Notes: generated by a model from the sequence alone, not told the origin. Positions 43,733 through 53,278 are shown, counted from the stretch's first letter. The stretch is DNA of 64,000 nt from Hyphomicrobium_A sp965243865 (GCF_965243865.1 NZ_OZ251603.1:3472001-3536000), one strand, 5' to 3'. Numbers and translations: made by a program.

Positions 43733-44731
43733 ATGATGACCGCCGTTCCCGAGACCATGACCGCCATCGCAATCGTCGGCAAAGGTGGGCCCGAGGTGCT
43801 GCAGCCTCAGACGGTTCCCGTGCCGCAGCCGGGCCGCGGTCAGGTGCTGATCAAAGTGGAAGCCGCCGGCGTCAATCGTCCCGACGTGATGCAGCGGCTT
43901 GGTCTTTATCCCGCGCCCAAAGGTCATTCGGAAATTCCCGGACTTGAAGTCTCGGGCACCATCGCCGCGCTTGGCACCGATGCCGAACGCTTTGCCCTCG
44001 GCGACAAGGTGATGGCGCTCGTCAACGGTGGCGGCTACGCGGCATACTGCATTGCCGACGAGGGCTCGTGCCTGCCCGTGCCCGCTGGATTGTCGATGGT
44101 CGAGGCCGCGGCCGTGCCCGAAGGCTTCTTTACTGTCTGGCATAACGTGTTCGAACGCGGCGGCTTGAAGCCCGGCCAGTGGTTCCTCGTTCATGGCGGC
44201 ACCAGCGGTATCGGCGTTGCTGCCATTCAATTGGCGGCAGCGCTGGGCGCCAACGTCGTCGCCACGGCCGGCTCGCCGGAAAAGTGCAAGACCTGCCTCG
44301 AGCTCGGCGCCAAGCGCGCCGTGGACTACAAGACCGAGGACTTCGTCGAGGCCGTGAAGGCCGAAACCGGCGGCCGCGGCGTCGACGTCATCCTTGATAT
44401 GGTGGGCGGCGACTACGTCGAGCGCAACATCCGCTGCCTCGCCGACGATGGCCGCCTCGTCAATATTGCCTATCAACAGGGCTCGAAGGTCACCATCGAC
44501 ATGATGCGCATCATGCTGAAGCGGCTGACCGTCACCGGCTCGACGCTGCGCATCCGCCCGGCCGAGATCAAGGCCGCCATCGCGCGCGCGGTCGAACAGA
44601 GCGTGACCCCGCTACTCGCTGATAAAAAGATTAAGGTCGTGATCGACGCCACCTTCCCGCTTCGCGAGGCCGCCGCCGCTCATGCCCGCATCGACGCCGC
44701 CCACGTCGGCAAGATCGTCTTGACAGTTTAG
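43733..44731 (+). CDS. NAD(P)H quinone oxidoreductase, PIG3 type
   Basis: A 332-residue MDR-family reductase. The motifs are VLIKVEAAGVNRPDVMQRLG, EIPGLEVSGTIAALG, EGFFTVWHNVFERG and WFLVHGGTSGIGVAAIQLA (NADPH-binding). The catalytic zinc ligands of alcohol dehydrogenases are absent, as expected for the quinone oxidoreductase branch (human PIG3 relatives). It reduces quinones or related carbonyls with NADPH. ATG 43733 follows a weak AAGGGTAA site; the second ATG is equally possible. Confidence 0.92.
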   Translation: MMTAVPETMTAIAIVGKGGPEVLQPQTVPVPQPGRGQVLIKVEAAGVNRPDVMQRLGLYPAPKGHSEIPGLEVSGTIAALGTDAERFALGDKVMALVNGGGYAAYCIADEGSCLPVPAGLSMVEAAAVPEGFFTVWHNVFERGGLKPGQWFLVHGGTSGIGVAAIQLAAALGANVVATAGSPEKCKTCLELGAKRAVDYKTEDFVEAVKAETGGRGVDVILDMVGGDYVERNIRCLADDGRLVNIAYQQGSKVTIDMMRIMLKRLTVTGSTLRIRPAEIKAAIARAVEQSVTPLLADKKIKVVIDATFPLREAAAAHARIDAAHVGKIVLTV

Positions 44732-44865
44732 GGTTTATTTTCCGCCGGGACTTATTGGCCGGGGAGGGATTTCGCTCCCTGCCATCAAATTGACAATGCG
44801 CGGTTTTCTGTTGTCCGGGCCCATGGGTGGGAACCGCAAAAGCCGTAATTCGAAGGGGAGCGCAC

Positions 44866-45858
44866 GTGCACGTGCGAAGTGTTCATATGCGTCGGCTTTG
44901 GGGCTTCATCAGTGCCGCACTGGCAGCACTGTCTGTCCTGACGATCGCCCAAAGCGCTGACGCTAAGAGAAAGCCCGAGCCCCCGCCGTTCTCGCGGCCC
45001 GAGATGATCCTTTCTTGGATCAACGACTATCGGCTCAATCCCACGCCCGAGCGGCTCCCCGCCGCGTTCAAAGCCATGCGCGAGCAGGGGTCTTTCAAGG
45101 AGATCGAGCAGGCCGGCATCTACGTCGGCTTCATCGCTGGCGTCATCGGCTCCAACCCCGACAAGGCCGAAAAGCTCATCGCCGACATGTTCCCCATGCC
45201 CCCGTACGATCAGGTCGTGGTCATCAAGGCGATCGCCTATTCGGGGCTTGCCGATTGGAAGGAACTGATGGGCAAGTTCGTCGAGCGCATGCCCGCGCGC
45301 AAAGTCATCATCGAGCGCTACCTCTACGGCAAGCTGCAGGTGCTGCGCGACCTGCCGCTCGACAGCCCCATCGCAGTAGATGCCAACTGGGGCTATTACT
45401 TCGCCACTGGCTCCTCCGAGCCCATCCAGCGCCTCGTGCGGACGCTCGCCTGGTCGCGCGAAAAAAACAACGTCGAGAAGCTGACGATCGGCTCCATGGT
45501 CAAGTGGACGCTGGCCCAGAACGCCTCCAAGGATCACGACCTCCTGAGCTACCTCAAGACCTCGCTGCCGCATCAGCCCGAGAAGGTGGAAAAGCCGCTC
45601 GCCGAGGTCATAGAGGGCGCCGAGACGTTCGAGCTCGCCCAGATCCGCAAGGACGCGCTCGCCTCCATTGAGGAACTGAAGACCAAAGGCCCCGAAAGCG
45701 CGCGCAACTTTTCCTGGTGGGGCCAGGCCGGCCAGACTGCGTTCGCGCTGGGTTGCGTCGCTGCGGGTGTGATGGGCCAGGCCTACATGGGCGTGCCCTG
45801 CGTCGTCGGCGGCGCGCTGTCCAACGTCGCGCTGAAGTATCTCACGCCCGCTGAGTGA
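44866..45858 (+). CDS. Secreted protein of unknown function
   Basis: About 330 residues. MRRLWGFISAALAALSVLTIAQ then SADA is a signal peptide (from residue 8 of the chosen start). The mature part is mostly helical, with TPERLPAAFKAMREQGSFKE, GIYVGFIAGVIGSNPDKAEKL and ending in a hydrophobic region GQTAFALGCVAAGVMGQAYMG that could insert in a membrane. GTG 44866 has GGGGAG 6 bases before it; ATG 44887 is an alternative. No family is recognised. The neighbours (oxidoreductase, GT21) do not indicate a role. Confidence 0.8.
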   Translation: MHVRSVHMRRLWGFISAALAALSVLTIAQSADAKRKPEPPPFSRPEMILSWINDYRLNPTPERLPAAFKAMREQGSFKEIEQAGIYVGFIAGVIGSNPDKAEKLIADMFPMPPYDQVVVIKAIAYSGLADWKELMGKFVERMPARKVIIERYLYGKLQVLRDLPLDSPIAVDANWGYYFATGSSEPIQRLVRTLAWSREKNNVEKLTIGSMVKWTLAQNASKDHDLLSYLKTSLPHQPEKVEKPLAEVIEGAETFELAQIRKDALASIEELKTKGPESARNFSWWGQAGQTAFALGCVAAGVMGQAYMGVPCVVGGALSNVALKYLTPAE

Positions 45859-45974
45859 ATGTCCGCACGGTAACGATTGCGTCAGCCTGCGTCGCAATGG
45901 CGGAGGCCTCGTCATCAACGTGTCATGGAATCCGCTGAAAACCTTGCACAATAGGCTATTGCGCAAGGTCGCTC

Positions 45975-47120
45975 ATGGACGAGATCGCTTGGGGCTGTGC
46001 TGTATTCGTTGGCCTCGCCACGCTGCTGCACTTTGCTAGCGCGCTGCTCGCAACCTATCGCGCACGCCGATCCCACGAGGCACCGGCTCTCGCCGAAGCG
46101 CCTTCGCCCAGCCTTCCGCCCATCAGCGTGTTGCGGCCCGTGCGCGGCCTCGATCCTCTGGATGAGATGACGCTGCGCTCGAGCTTCACGCTCGACTACG
46201 CGCATTATGAGCTCATCCTCTGCTGCGAAGATGCTGACGACCCTGTCGTCCCCCTGATCCGCCGGTTAATGGCGGAGTATGATCACGTCGACGCCAAGCT
46301 GCTCATTGGCCGCGACGTTCTCTGTTCCAACCCTAAGCTGAACAACCTGATCAAAGGCTGGCGCGAGGCGCGTCATGCCTGGGTTGTCATGGCCGACAGC
46401 AACGTGCTGATGCCGGCAGATTATCTGCAACGTCTCCTGACTGGTTGGCGCGCCGACACCGGGCTCCTGTGCGCGCCGCCCATCGGCTGCATGCCGAAAG
46501 GCTTCTGGGCCGAGGTCGAGTGCGCGTTCCTCAACACTTATCAGGCGCGTTGGCAGTACGCCGCCGACACAGTCGGTCTCGGCTTCGCCCAGGGCAAGAC
46601 GATGCTTTGGCGCCGCGCCGACCTCGAGCAGGCGGGCGGCATCCGCGCGCTCGGCGCCGAGATCGCCGAGGACGCTGCAGCGACAAAGGTGGTGCGGGGC
46701 ACTGGCAAGCGAGTGCGCCTCGTCGATCGCGCCTTCGGTCAGCCGCTTGGCGCTCGCACCGCGGGACAGATCTGGTCGCGTCAGGTGCGCTGGGCCAAGC
46801 TTCGCCGCGTCACCTTCCCACTCTTCTTCGTGCCCGAGCTTCTCTCCGGCAGCGTCGCGCCGCTGATCGCGGCCGGATTTGCCGCCTACGCATTCGACCT
46901 CTCGATCGCCGGCGTTGTCGGTGGCCTGGGCCTCGCCTGGTACGTCTCGGAAGCGATGCTCGCGCGCGCCGCCGGCTGGCATATCGGCCTGCTGTCGCCG
47001 CTCGCCTGGATGGCACGCGACGCGATGCTGCCCGTTCTCTGGGTGCAGGCGTGGCTCGGCAACTCGTTCAGCTGGCGCGGCAACGACATGCACCTCGCCA
47101 ACGCGGTTCCCAGCAACTGA
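45975..47120 (+). CDS. GT21 ceramide glucosyltransferase-like protein
   Basis: A 381-residue GT-A fold membrane glycosyltransferase. It has an N-terminal span (4-25), then SVLRPVRGLDPLDEMTLRSSF and the nucleotide-binding DADDPVVPL. WVVMADSNVLMPADYL is the D2 site, LGFAQGKTMLWRR follows, and QIWSRQVRWAKLRR provides the (Q/R)xxRW motif. Several C-terminal spans follow. Bacterial GT21 enzymes add sugar to ceramide or diacylglycerol. It suggests that the organism makes glycosphingolipid-like or glycoglycerolipid membrane lipids. The partner lipid genes are not in the window. Confidence 0.88.
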   Translation: MDEIAWGCAVFVGLATLLHFASALLATYRARRSHEAPALAEAPSPSLPPISVLRPVRGLDPLDEMTLRSSFTLDYAHYELILCCEDADDPVVPLIRRLMAEYDHVDAKLLIGRDVLCSNPKLNNLIKGWREARHAWVVMADSNVLMPADYLQRLLTGWRADTGLLCAPPIGCMPKGFWAEVECAFLNTYQARWQYAADTVGLGFAQGKTMLWRRADLEQAGGIRALGAEIAEDAAATKVVRGTGKRVRLVDRAFGQPLGARTAGQIWSRQVRWAKLRRVTFPLFFVPELLSGSVAPLIAAGFAAYAFDLSIAGVVGGLGLAWYVSEAMLARAAGWHIGLLSPLAWMARDAMLPVLWVQAWLGNSFSWRGNDMHLANAVPSN

Positions 47121-47201
47121 GGCAATGATGGGCCGGCTTCGGCGCCGCCTCTCTCCGACACGCCCGGTTGAGAGCGCTGCCGAAGAGAGGCGGTCCCCCG
47201 T

Positions 47202-48659
47202 CTAGCCTGAACTCGCTTCCCCGCCAAAGGTCCCGCCCGCCGCACGCGAGCAGAGTTCCCTGGCCTTTGCGAGCGCGGCATCCCGGCTGGTGAACTCGCC
47301 GACGCTCGCTCCTCCCGGCGCGTGCGCCTTGAGGAAATTGTCGAGCATCGACTTCTCGAAGCCGTCGAGCACCGTCAGCAACGTGAGCTGCAGCGGCTCA
47401 GAATCGGCCGAGCGCACGAGCAGTATCTTCTTGCCGCCGTAGCTCGCAGTCGCCACGCGGCACCCTTCGATTTCCGCCTTCGTCGTTGATTGCGCGCGCG
47501 GCAGCGCCGATGCCATGGCACCTGCGTAAGCAAAGGCAACCACGCGCGTCGGCTCGGACTTTGCCTCGGCTTTCGCTTCGCTCGGCGTCTCGGCGACTGC
47601 CTCGCCGGCTTGCGGCATCGGAGCGCTGCTCTCGGCCGCGGGCGCAAGTTCCGCCACCGGCGCGGGTTCGCTGCCCGTCTGGATCATCTGCTCGGCGACG
47701 ACAGGTCCGCTGTCGAGCGCGGCAACTTGCATTTCCGGTTTGCGCACTGGCATCGGCGCGGTGCGCACTTTCACCGCCTGCACCTGGGCCGTCTTCGGCG
47801 CCGTGGCGCCATCGTTCACAGCCGCCCCGGGTTCGGCGTTGCCGGCCGACCAGATCGTGCGCACTGGCGCTTCCGCGGCGGCCTGTGGGGCGGCCTGTGG
47901 TCCACCGAGGTTCGCCGCCTTGGCGAGCTTCTCTTTGTTGTTGCGCGCTTGGCGCACAGGCTTCTCGGGCACTGCGCGCGCTTCTTCTACGGGATCAGGC
48001 CCGGTGCAGAACGACTGGCGGTAGCTGCTGGCCACCCACTCGATCGATGCACCATAATGGCGATCAGCAGCCCAGCGGCGCGCCAGATCGCCGAACGTTG
48101 TCTGGCCGTTCTTGCTCGCCATCACCGCGATGATGTCGTCCTGCTTCAGGCGCGTGCGCGCCCCCACCGGATTGTTGATGCGCTGCCCCGAATAGACGAC
48201 GAGATGCTGGATCTGCGCGAGCACACCTGTCGAGACATCCGGATAGCTGTCGCCGGGCACGCCGCCGCCCGTCGTCCCGAGCCCCGCAAAGTTGTTCTGG
48301 CGCGGATTGACGTCACCCCAGTCGCCGTTGCCACGGCGATAGGTCAGGAAGTTCGTCTCCAGCGCCATCTGAAAGAACGCGTAGTCCCACCGCACGCCCC
48401 ATGCTTCGCCGTGCTTCTTGTAGAAGCTGGCGATGCTGGCAAAGCGCGGATCGAGATTGCTGTTGCGCGTCTTGAGGAAGGCCATCAGCCGTTGCGGGGT
48501 GACGCATCGCGGAACCGTGTTGCCCGCGTCAGTGCGAATTTTCGGCGGCGCAGCTTCCGCGTGCGCGGCAACGAGCATGGCAAGCACCGCGATGCTCGTG
48601 CGAGCAACGTGGCGGGCGCAGGACGCAAATCGCCCGTTCGCCGACAATGGGGTCACCAT
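47202..48659 (-). CDS. Secreted glucosaminidase-like protein, paralogue A
   Basis: A 485-residue exported protein. Signal peptide about 1-36 (...AVLAMLVAAHAEA). Residues about 50-200 resemble lysozyme/glucosaminidase (GH73-like) domains: RWDYAFFQMALETNFLTYRRG has a Glu where GH73 has its catalytic acid, and NNFAGLGTTGGGVPGD resembles the NLFGIK region. An Ala/Pro/Glu-rich linker (about 220-370) and a C-terminal domain (ATASYGGKKILLVRS, VGEFTSRDAALAKARELC) follow. It is a tandem paralogue of the next gene, with the same layout. A peptidoglycan hydrolase role is inferred and not proven. Confidence 0.82.
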   Translation of the reverse strand: MVTPLSANGRFASCARHVARTSIAVLAMLVAAHAEAAPPKIRTDAGNTVPRCVTPQRLMAFLKTRNSNLDPRFASIASFYKKHGEAWGVRWDYAFFQMALETNFLTYRRGNGDWGDVNPRQNNFAGLGTTGGGVPGDSYPDVSTGVLAQIQHLVVYSGQRINNPVGARTRLKQDDIIAVMASKNGQTTFGDLARRWAADRHYGASIEWVASSYRQSFCTGPDPVEEARAVPEKPVRQARNNKEKLAKAANLGGPQAAPQAAAEAPVRTIWSAGNAEPGAAVNDGATAPKTAQVQAVKVRTAPMPVRKPEMQVAALDSGPVVAEQMIQTGSEPAPVAELAPAAESSAPMPQAGEAVAETPSEAKAEAKSEPTRVVAFAYAGAMASALPRAQSTTKAEIEGCRVATASYGGKKILLVRSADSEPLQLTLLTVLDGFEKSMLDNFLKAHAPGGASVGEFTSRDAALAKARELCSRAAGGTFGGEASSG

Positions 48660-48758
48660 GGCGTACTCTACGGTCTCATCTCTGACGGCTGCTGGGGGCG
48701 CGTCGGTCTTCTCGTCGGCGGGCGCATCGTGCGGACGCGCCCGTCATTGCGTGCGCGA

Positions 48759-50072
48759 TCAGCCCTCGGGGCAGAGCTCGAAGGCTTTCGTCAGCGCCTT
48801 CGTCTGGTTGGTGAACGAGCCGACCCTTTCGCCGCCCTTGGCATAGGCGGCGATGTACGCCTCGATCTCCCGCTTTTCGTTGGCTTCCGTCACGTCGAGT
48901 ACGGTGTAATTCGTCTGCCCGTCCCCGTTCGCCTTGATGATGACGGCGCGCTGACCACCATAGCTGGCGGTGAACACCTTGCACTTGCTGCTCTTAGCGG
49001 AAGGCACCTTGAGCTGCGTCGCGGCGCTGGCGATCGATGCCGTCTGCACGTTGGCGCCTTTGCTGGCGCTGTCGCCGGACGCGGGCTTCGTCTTCGCGGC
49101 CTGCTTCGTGCTCGTCTTGGCGTCGGATTTCGCAGCCGACTTGCTCGGAGCCGCCGGTTTGCTGTCGGTCGCCGCGGTATCGTTGCTCTGATTGCCATTG
49201 AGCAGTTTCACCGGTGGCGCATCCTCTTCTGGAGCTTTCTCGGCTGCAGGCTTCGCGGAAGCGCCGACGCTTGCCAGCATACCGGCGCCCAGTCCGCTGA
49301 GTGCGCCGCCCTGCGTGCGCTCGGCTTCGATGTTGCGCTTGGCGATCTCGGCGCCCTTGGAAGCGGCAGGCGCCTCGTCCGCCGTCGCAACCTTCTGAGG
49401 TTCGGACTGCGGCGTATCGAGCTGCGCTTCCTGGCTCGCCGTTGGGTCTGGATCAGCCGTATTGCAGTGGCTGGAATAGAACCCGTCCTGGATCGCCTCG
49501 ACGTCACGAACATAGTTGCGCGACGTCGGCGCCCACTGCCGAGCGACCAGCGTGTAAGTCATCGGGCCATCGATCGAGCGCTGCCAGTCGGTGAGCACGC
49601 CCCATTCCTGCACCTTGCGCGTCCGCTCGGCGACCGGATCATCGATGCGATCGCCCGCATACATGAGAAGATGCTGCAGATGCGCTTTGACACCGCTCGA
49701 GATGTCGGCAAAGCGCTCGCCATGCGCACCGCCACCGGATGCGCCAAGACCGGCAAAGTTATTCTGGTCAGGGCGCACATCGCCGGTGTAGCGCAACGCA
49801 CCCGTCTCGAGGATCATCTGGAAGAAGGCAGTGTCCCAGCGGATGCCGAGCGCTTCGCCGTGCTTCTTGTAGAGCGCCGCAAGCTGCTCGTACCGGCCAT
49901 TGAGCCGGGGATTGCGCTCCCTGAGATATTCTGTGAGCCGCCCTGGCGTCGCGCATGCTGGCACCTTGTTGGCGGCGGAGATTTTCACTTCCGGAAGATC
50001 GGCCGCAACGGCTGATGCGCTGATTGCGGCGGCTAGAGCGAAGCCCAGCGATGCTCCAAAAAAGCTCTTCAT
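48759..50072 (-). CDS. Secreted glucosaminidase-like protein, paralogue B
   Basis: A 437-residue exported protein with the same plan as its neighbour: signal peptide (MKSFFGASLGFALAAAISASAVA), catalytic-like domain with RWDTAFFQMILETGALRY and NNFAGLGASGGGAHGE, a Ser/Lys/Ala-rich linker (about 215-345) and the C-terminal block FTASYGGQRAVIIKA...VGSFTNQTKALTKAFELC. The conserved Glu in the ALET/ILET position is kept in both copies. ATG 50072 was chosen because it begins the signal peptide; the frame extends 57 bases further. It lies 99 bases upstream of paralogue A on the same strand. Confidence 0.82.
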   Translation of the reverse strand: MKSFFGASLGFALAAAISASAVAADLPEVKISAANKVPACATPGRLTEYLRERNPRLNGRYEQLAALYKKHGEALGIRWDTAFFQMILETGALRYTGDVRPDQNNFAGLGASGGGAHGERFADISSGVKAHLQHLLMYAGDRIDDPVAERTRKVQEWGVLTDWQRSIDGPMTYTLVARQWAPTSRNYVRDVEAIQDGFYSSHCNTADPDPTASQEAQLDTPQSEPQKVATADEAPAASKGAEIAKRNIEAERTQGGALSGLGAGMLASVGASAKPAAEKAPEEDAPPVKLLNGNQSNDTAATDSKPAAPSKSAAKSDAKTSTKQAAKTKPASGDSASKGANVQTASIASAATQLKVPSAKSSKCKVFTASYGGQRAVIIKANGDGQTNYTVLDVTEANEKREIEAYIAAYAKGGERVGSFTNQTKALTKAFELCPEG

Positions 50073-50292
50073 TATTATACCCGTCCCACGCGGCGCTTCT
50101 GATGCGTGCGCCCGACACGAAACCACCAAACGTTCTTAAAGGCTTAACGTTAACAGGTGGTTTACGAATCGTCGGCACCCCCGACGCTGACGAGCAAGCA
50201 GCACCAATAGGGCGCGAGTTAGAGCAACTGGGAGCGGAATTGTGGCGCCTCGGCAAAGTCAATAAGCGGTAAACGCATGATTTTTTGAGCCG

Positions 50293-51027
50293 TCACGCCA
50301 GATGCTGTCCGCCGTCGAGCGCGATCATCTGGCCCGTCATCGACGGCGTCGAGAGGATGAACCGGACCGCAGTCGCAATCTCGTGAAGCGAAGGACCGCG
50401 TCGCAGCGGCGTTCCGTGCTTCTCGGCGTCGAAGTCGTCCGGGGTCTGATGCACGCTCTGCAGCACCGGCCCCGGCCCGATTGCATTGACGCGCACGCGC
50501 GGCGCCATCGCCTGCGCCAACGTCTGCGTTGCCGTCCACAGGCCCGCCTTCGAGATCGTGTACGAGAAGAAGTCGGGCGTCGGGCGCCAGACGCGCTGGT
50601 CGATGATGTTGATGACGTTACCCTCGACGCCCTCCGGCAGGCTCGCGTACAGCGCCTGCGCGAGGAACACGGGCGCCTTCAGATTGATGTCGAGGTGCGT
50701 GTGCCACCCCTCCGGCGTCACCGAGCCGATGGTGTCGAGGAAGAACTCTGAAGCGTTGTTGACGAGGCAGGTGGGTTGCCCCAGGGCCTCGGTGCACCGC
50801 GGAATCAGTGACTGGACGTCCCCGATGTCGGCAAGGTTCGCGGCGAGAGCCATCGCCTCGCCCCCCGCAGCGCGAATCTCGGCCGCGAGGCCTTCGGCTT
50901 CCTCCCGCGACCGGCGGTAGTGGATGCCGACCCGCCACCCGTTATGGGCAAGGTCGAGCGCAATCGCACGGCCGATGCGCCGGGCGGCACCGGTGATGAG
51001 GGCTGTCTGAGCGGGGATGCTGGGCAT
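50293..51027 (-). CDS. SDR oxidoreductase, FolM/pteridine reductase-like
   Basis: A 244-residue classical SDR. The cofactor motif TGAARRIGRAIA carries the extra Arg seen in pteridine reductases (TGxxxRxG). SYTISKAGLWTAT contains the YxxxK catalytic pair. NAIGPGPVLQSVHQ is the usual C-terminal segment. FolM-type enzymes reduce dihydromonapterin or dihydrofolate with NADPH. The substrate is inferred from the motif only. It is divergent from the porin cluster. Confidence 0.88.
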   Translation of the reverse strand: MPSIPAQTALITGAARRIGRAIALDLAHNGWRVGIHYRRSREEAEGLAAEIRAAGGEAMALAANLADIGDVQSLIPRCTEALGQPTCLVNNASEFFLDTIGSVTPEGWHTHLDINLKAPVFLAQALYASLPEGVEGNVINIIDQRVWRPTPDFFSYTISKAGLWTATQTLAQAMAPRVRVNAIGPGPVLQSVHQTPDDFDAEKHGTPLRRGPSLHEIATAVRFILSTPSMTGQMIALDGGQHLA

Positions 51028-51389
51028 TTCAGGGGCGAGGGGTCATAGGGATTGTGGAGCTTTCGAGAGCGATTTCCGAGGGTACGCCGAGGCGCCCGGA
51101 CATGCCTGTTCGTTTTTTGGGCATCCGCCCGACGCTTGATCTGGATCAGCGACGACCGGTGCTCTGTCACAAAGCGTGTTTTGTCCAATTTCTAGCCAAA
51201 GAACAACGTTCGTTGCATATGGGTTACAGGGTTGCAGACGAGACGTTGGATAAGTGTGATTCGGCTTGTGACAAGCCCCGTTTACGCTTTTTCTACACTC
51301 CAGAAGCGTTCGAGAAGAGCCGCCTCCCAGCGGCACCGACGAGTTCGGCGCTTTAAGTGGTCAGTAGTGTACGGGGGTAAGTTTCCATC
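51028..51389. other. Divergent intergenic region upstream of the porin cluster
   Basis: 362 bases with no gene. It contains a perfect 6-bp inverted repeat GCTTGT-G-ACAAGC (51264-51276) about 115 bases before the first porin gene. TTTACGCTTTTTCTACACT follows, a likely promoter neighbourhood. The site could be an operator for porin expression. Confidence 0.5.
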
Positions 51390-52136
51390 ATGGCCGAGTC
51401 TCGTAGCGTAATTAAGTTGGTTGGCGTAGCAGGTGTCGCGCTTCTCGCGCTCACCAGCGGTGCCCTTGCCGGCGGTAGCCTCAAGGATGAGCCAGCACCG
51501 GAACGCGAGTTCACCTATTCCTTCTCCATCACGGGCACGTCCGACTACGTGTTCCGCGGTGTCACCCAGACCGATGGCGACCCGACAATTCAGGGTGCGA
51601 TCAACGTCGGATACGGCATCTTCTATGCCGGCATCTGGGCCTCGGGCGTCGATTTCGGCGACGATGCAGACGTCGAAGCCGATTACTACGCCGGCATCAA
51701 GCCCACCTGGGGCAAGGCCACGTTCGACTTCGGCGTGATCTACTACGACTATCCGGGCTACGACGCTGTCAACAACGAGGCTCTCGAGTTGAAGGCCGGC
51801 GTTAGCGGCGAACTCATTGACAAGCTGTCTGGTGTCGCCACCATCTACTATTCGCCTGACTACAACGACAAAGAGTACGCGGTCTTCGAGGGCGGCCTTG
51901 CTTATGCGCTGCCTAAGGTCTGGATCTTTGATCCGACCGTCTCTGGTCAGGTCGGCTATGTCGACTGGCAGAGCGTTGGCACCGACTACACGTATTGGAA
52001 CGCCGGCCTGAGCTTGGCTGTCGAGAAGCTGACTTTCGACCTCCGCTACTGGGATTCGGATCTCGGCCTGGCCTCGGGTGGCGTGTTTGCTGACGACGAA
52101 CGGTTTGTGTTCACCGCTACCGTTACGCTGCCCTAA
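51390..52136 (+). CDS. TorF family putative porin, copy 1
   Basis: A 248-residue outer-membrane beta-barrel protein of the Gcw_chp/TorF type. A signal peptide (...LALTSGALA) is followed by the family pattern FTYSFSITGTSDYVFRGVTQTDGDPTIQGAINVGYGIFYAGIW. Alternating strands continue to the C-terminal ERFVFTATVTLP ending. The role is thought to be porin-like, but substrates are unknown. It is the first of three paralogues in the same direction. It is the shortest and lacks the ADGYEVAAPAAP linker that copies 2 and 3 share. Confidence 0.9.
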   Translation: MAESRSVIKLVGVAGVALLALTSGALAGGSLKDEPAPEREFTYSFSITGTSDYVFRGVTQTDGDPTIQGAINVGYGIFYAGIWASGVDFGDDADVEADYYAGIKPTWGKATFDFGVIYYDYPGYDAVNNEALELKAGVSGELIDKLSGVATIYYSPDYNDKEYAVFEGGLAYALPKVWIFDPTVSGQVGYVDWQSVGTDYTYWNAGLSLAVEKLTFDLRYWDSDLGLASGGVFADDERFVFTATVTLP

Positions 52137-52166
52137 TCTGGCAAGCCCCAGATCAAAACCCTGCCA

Positions 52167-52195
52167 AACGGGGCCGAGAAATCGGCCCCGTTTTT
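52167..52195 (+). terminator. Rho-independent terminator after porin copy 1
   Basis: A strong stem AACGGGGCCGA / TCGGCCCCGTT with a 4-base loop is followed by a T-tract. It lies 31 bases after the stop. Confidence 0.85.
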
Positions 52196-52429
52196 GCGTC
52201 ATCTGCCCAAATTGTAGTCATCTAAAGCATTGTGATCGTTGGGGCCGTTGCTCTGCGGCCACGCTTTTTGGGGAGAACACGGGGATAAGCTGATTACATC
52301 TTGTGAACGCTGCTGATTTGCGTCGTTTCTCTCATCTACGCCGTGGATTCCCGTAACGCGCACCGCGGATGCAGATTTTGGCGGTTGGGCGCGTTCTTGC
52401 CCTCGAAAGCAAGAGGGAATTGGCTTCTC

Positions 52430-53254
52430 ATGACGAACACTAGAAAGCTTGCTGCCCTGTGCGGGGCGGTGGGTCTTGCGCTCACAGCGATCTCCGGGAC
52501 CGCCGCCGCCGACGGGTACGAGGTTGCGGCACCGGCAGCGCCTGCCGACGAGGGCCGCAAGTTCACCTACTCATTCAACCTGGGTGTCGTGTCGGACTAC
52601 GTCTTCCGCGGCATCTCGCAGTCGGATAACGACCCGACCATCCAGGGCGGCATCGACCTCGGTTACGGCATTTTCTACGCCGGCTGGTGGGCTTCGGGTG
52701 TCAACTTCGACGCCGCCTCCAACGACGCCCGCGTCGAAATGGACTGGTATGCCGGCATTAAGCCGACCTGGCGCGACGCGACCTTCGATTTCGGTGTGAT
52801 CTACTACACCTACCCGGGCGAAGGTTACCGCATCGGCGTCGACGGACCCGATATCAACTACGTCGAGCTGAAGGCCGGCGTCAGCGGCCAGCTGTTCAAG
52901 AACTTCGCGACCGGCCTGATCGTGTACTGGTCGCCTGAATACTACGGCGAAACCGGCAGCGTTTGGACCATCGAAGGCGCCGCTGGCTATACGTTCCACC
53001 AGATCGGGCCGTTCGTGCCCAGCATCACTGGTGTCGTCGGCTACGAAACGGGCGGCTCCGACTACTCGGCCTTCAACGGCTACAACAACTACTGGTACTG
53101 GAACGCCGGTCTCGCGCTTGCAGTCGACAAGCTGACCTTCGACTTCCGCTACTGGGGTACGAACGCTTCCAACTCGACGTCCGATACGCTCACCTGCATC
53201 AACGACTACTGCGGCGATCGTTTCGTGTTCAGCGCCAAGGTTGCGCTTCCCTAA
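52430..53254 (+). CDS. TorF family putative porin, copy 2
   Basis: A 274-residue copy with the same fold as copy 1: FTYSFNLGVVSDYVFRGISQSDNDP, GGIDLGYGIFYAGWW and the DRFVFSAKVALP ending. The N-terminus MTNTRKLAALCGAVGLALT has a signal peptide, and ADGYEVAAPAAPADEGRK forms a Pro/Ala linker before the barrel. ATG 52430 was chosen because it starts the signal peptide; AGAGGGA lies 12 bases upstream. Copies 2 and 3 are closer to each other than to copy 1. Gap 52137-52429 holds only the terminator and probably a promoter. Confidence 0.9.
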   Translation: MTNTRKLAALCGAVGLALTAISGTAAADGYEVAAPAAPADEGRKFTYSFNLGVVSDYVFRGISQSDNDPTIQGGIDLGYGIFYAGWWASGVNFDAASNDARVEMDWYAGIKPTWRDATFDFGVIYYTYPGEGYRIGVDGPDINYVELKAGVSGQLFKNFATGLIVYWSPEYYGETGSVWTIEGAAGYTFHQIGPFVPSITGVVGYETGGSDYSAFNGYNNYWYWNAGLALAVDKLTFDFRYWGTNASNSTSDTLTCINDYCGDRFVFSAKVALP

Positions 53255-53278
53255 TCTACTCTCTCGATACACGACGAG

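Noticed and set aside
44762..44780. GGGAG...CTCCC inverted repeat after the quinone oxidoreductase
   Set aside because: Short stem, no T-tract, so not called a terminator.
47490..50015. 841-codon plus-strand frame across the two glucosaminidase-like genes
   Set aside because: It is antisense to two genes with signal peptides and conserved domains, and its product is an Arg-rich low-complexity shadow typical of GC-rich DNA.
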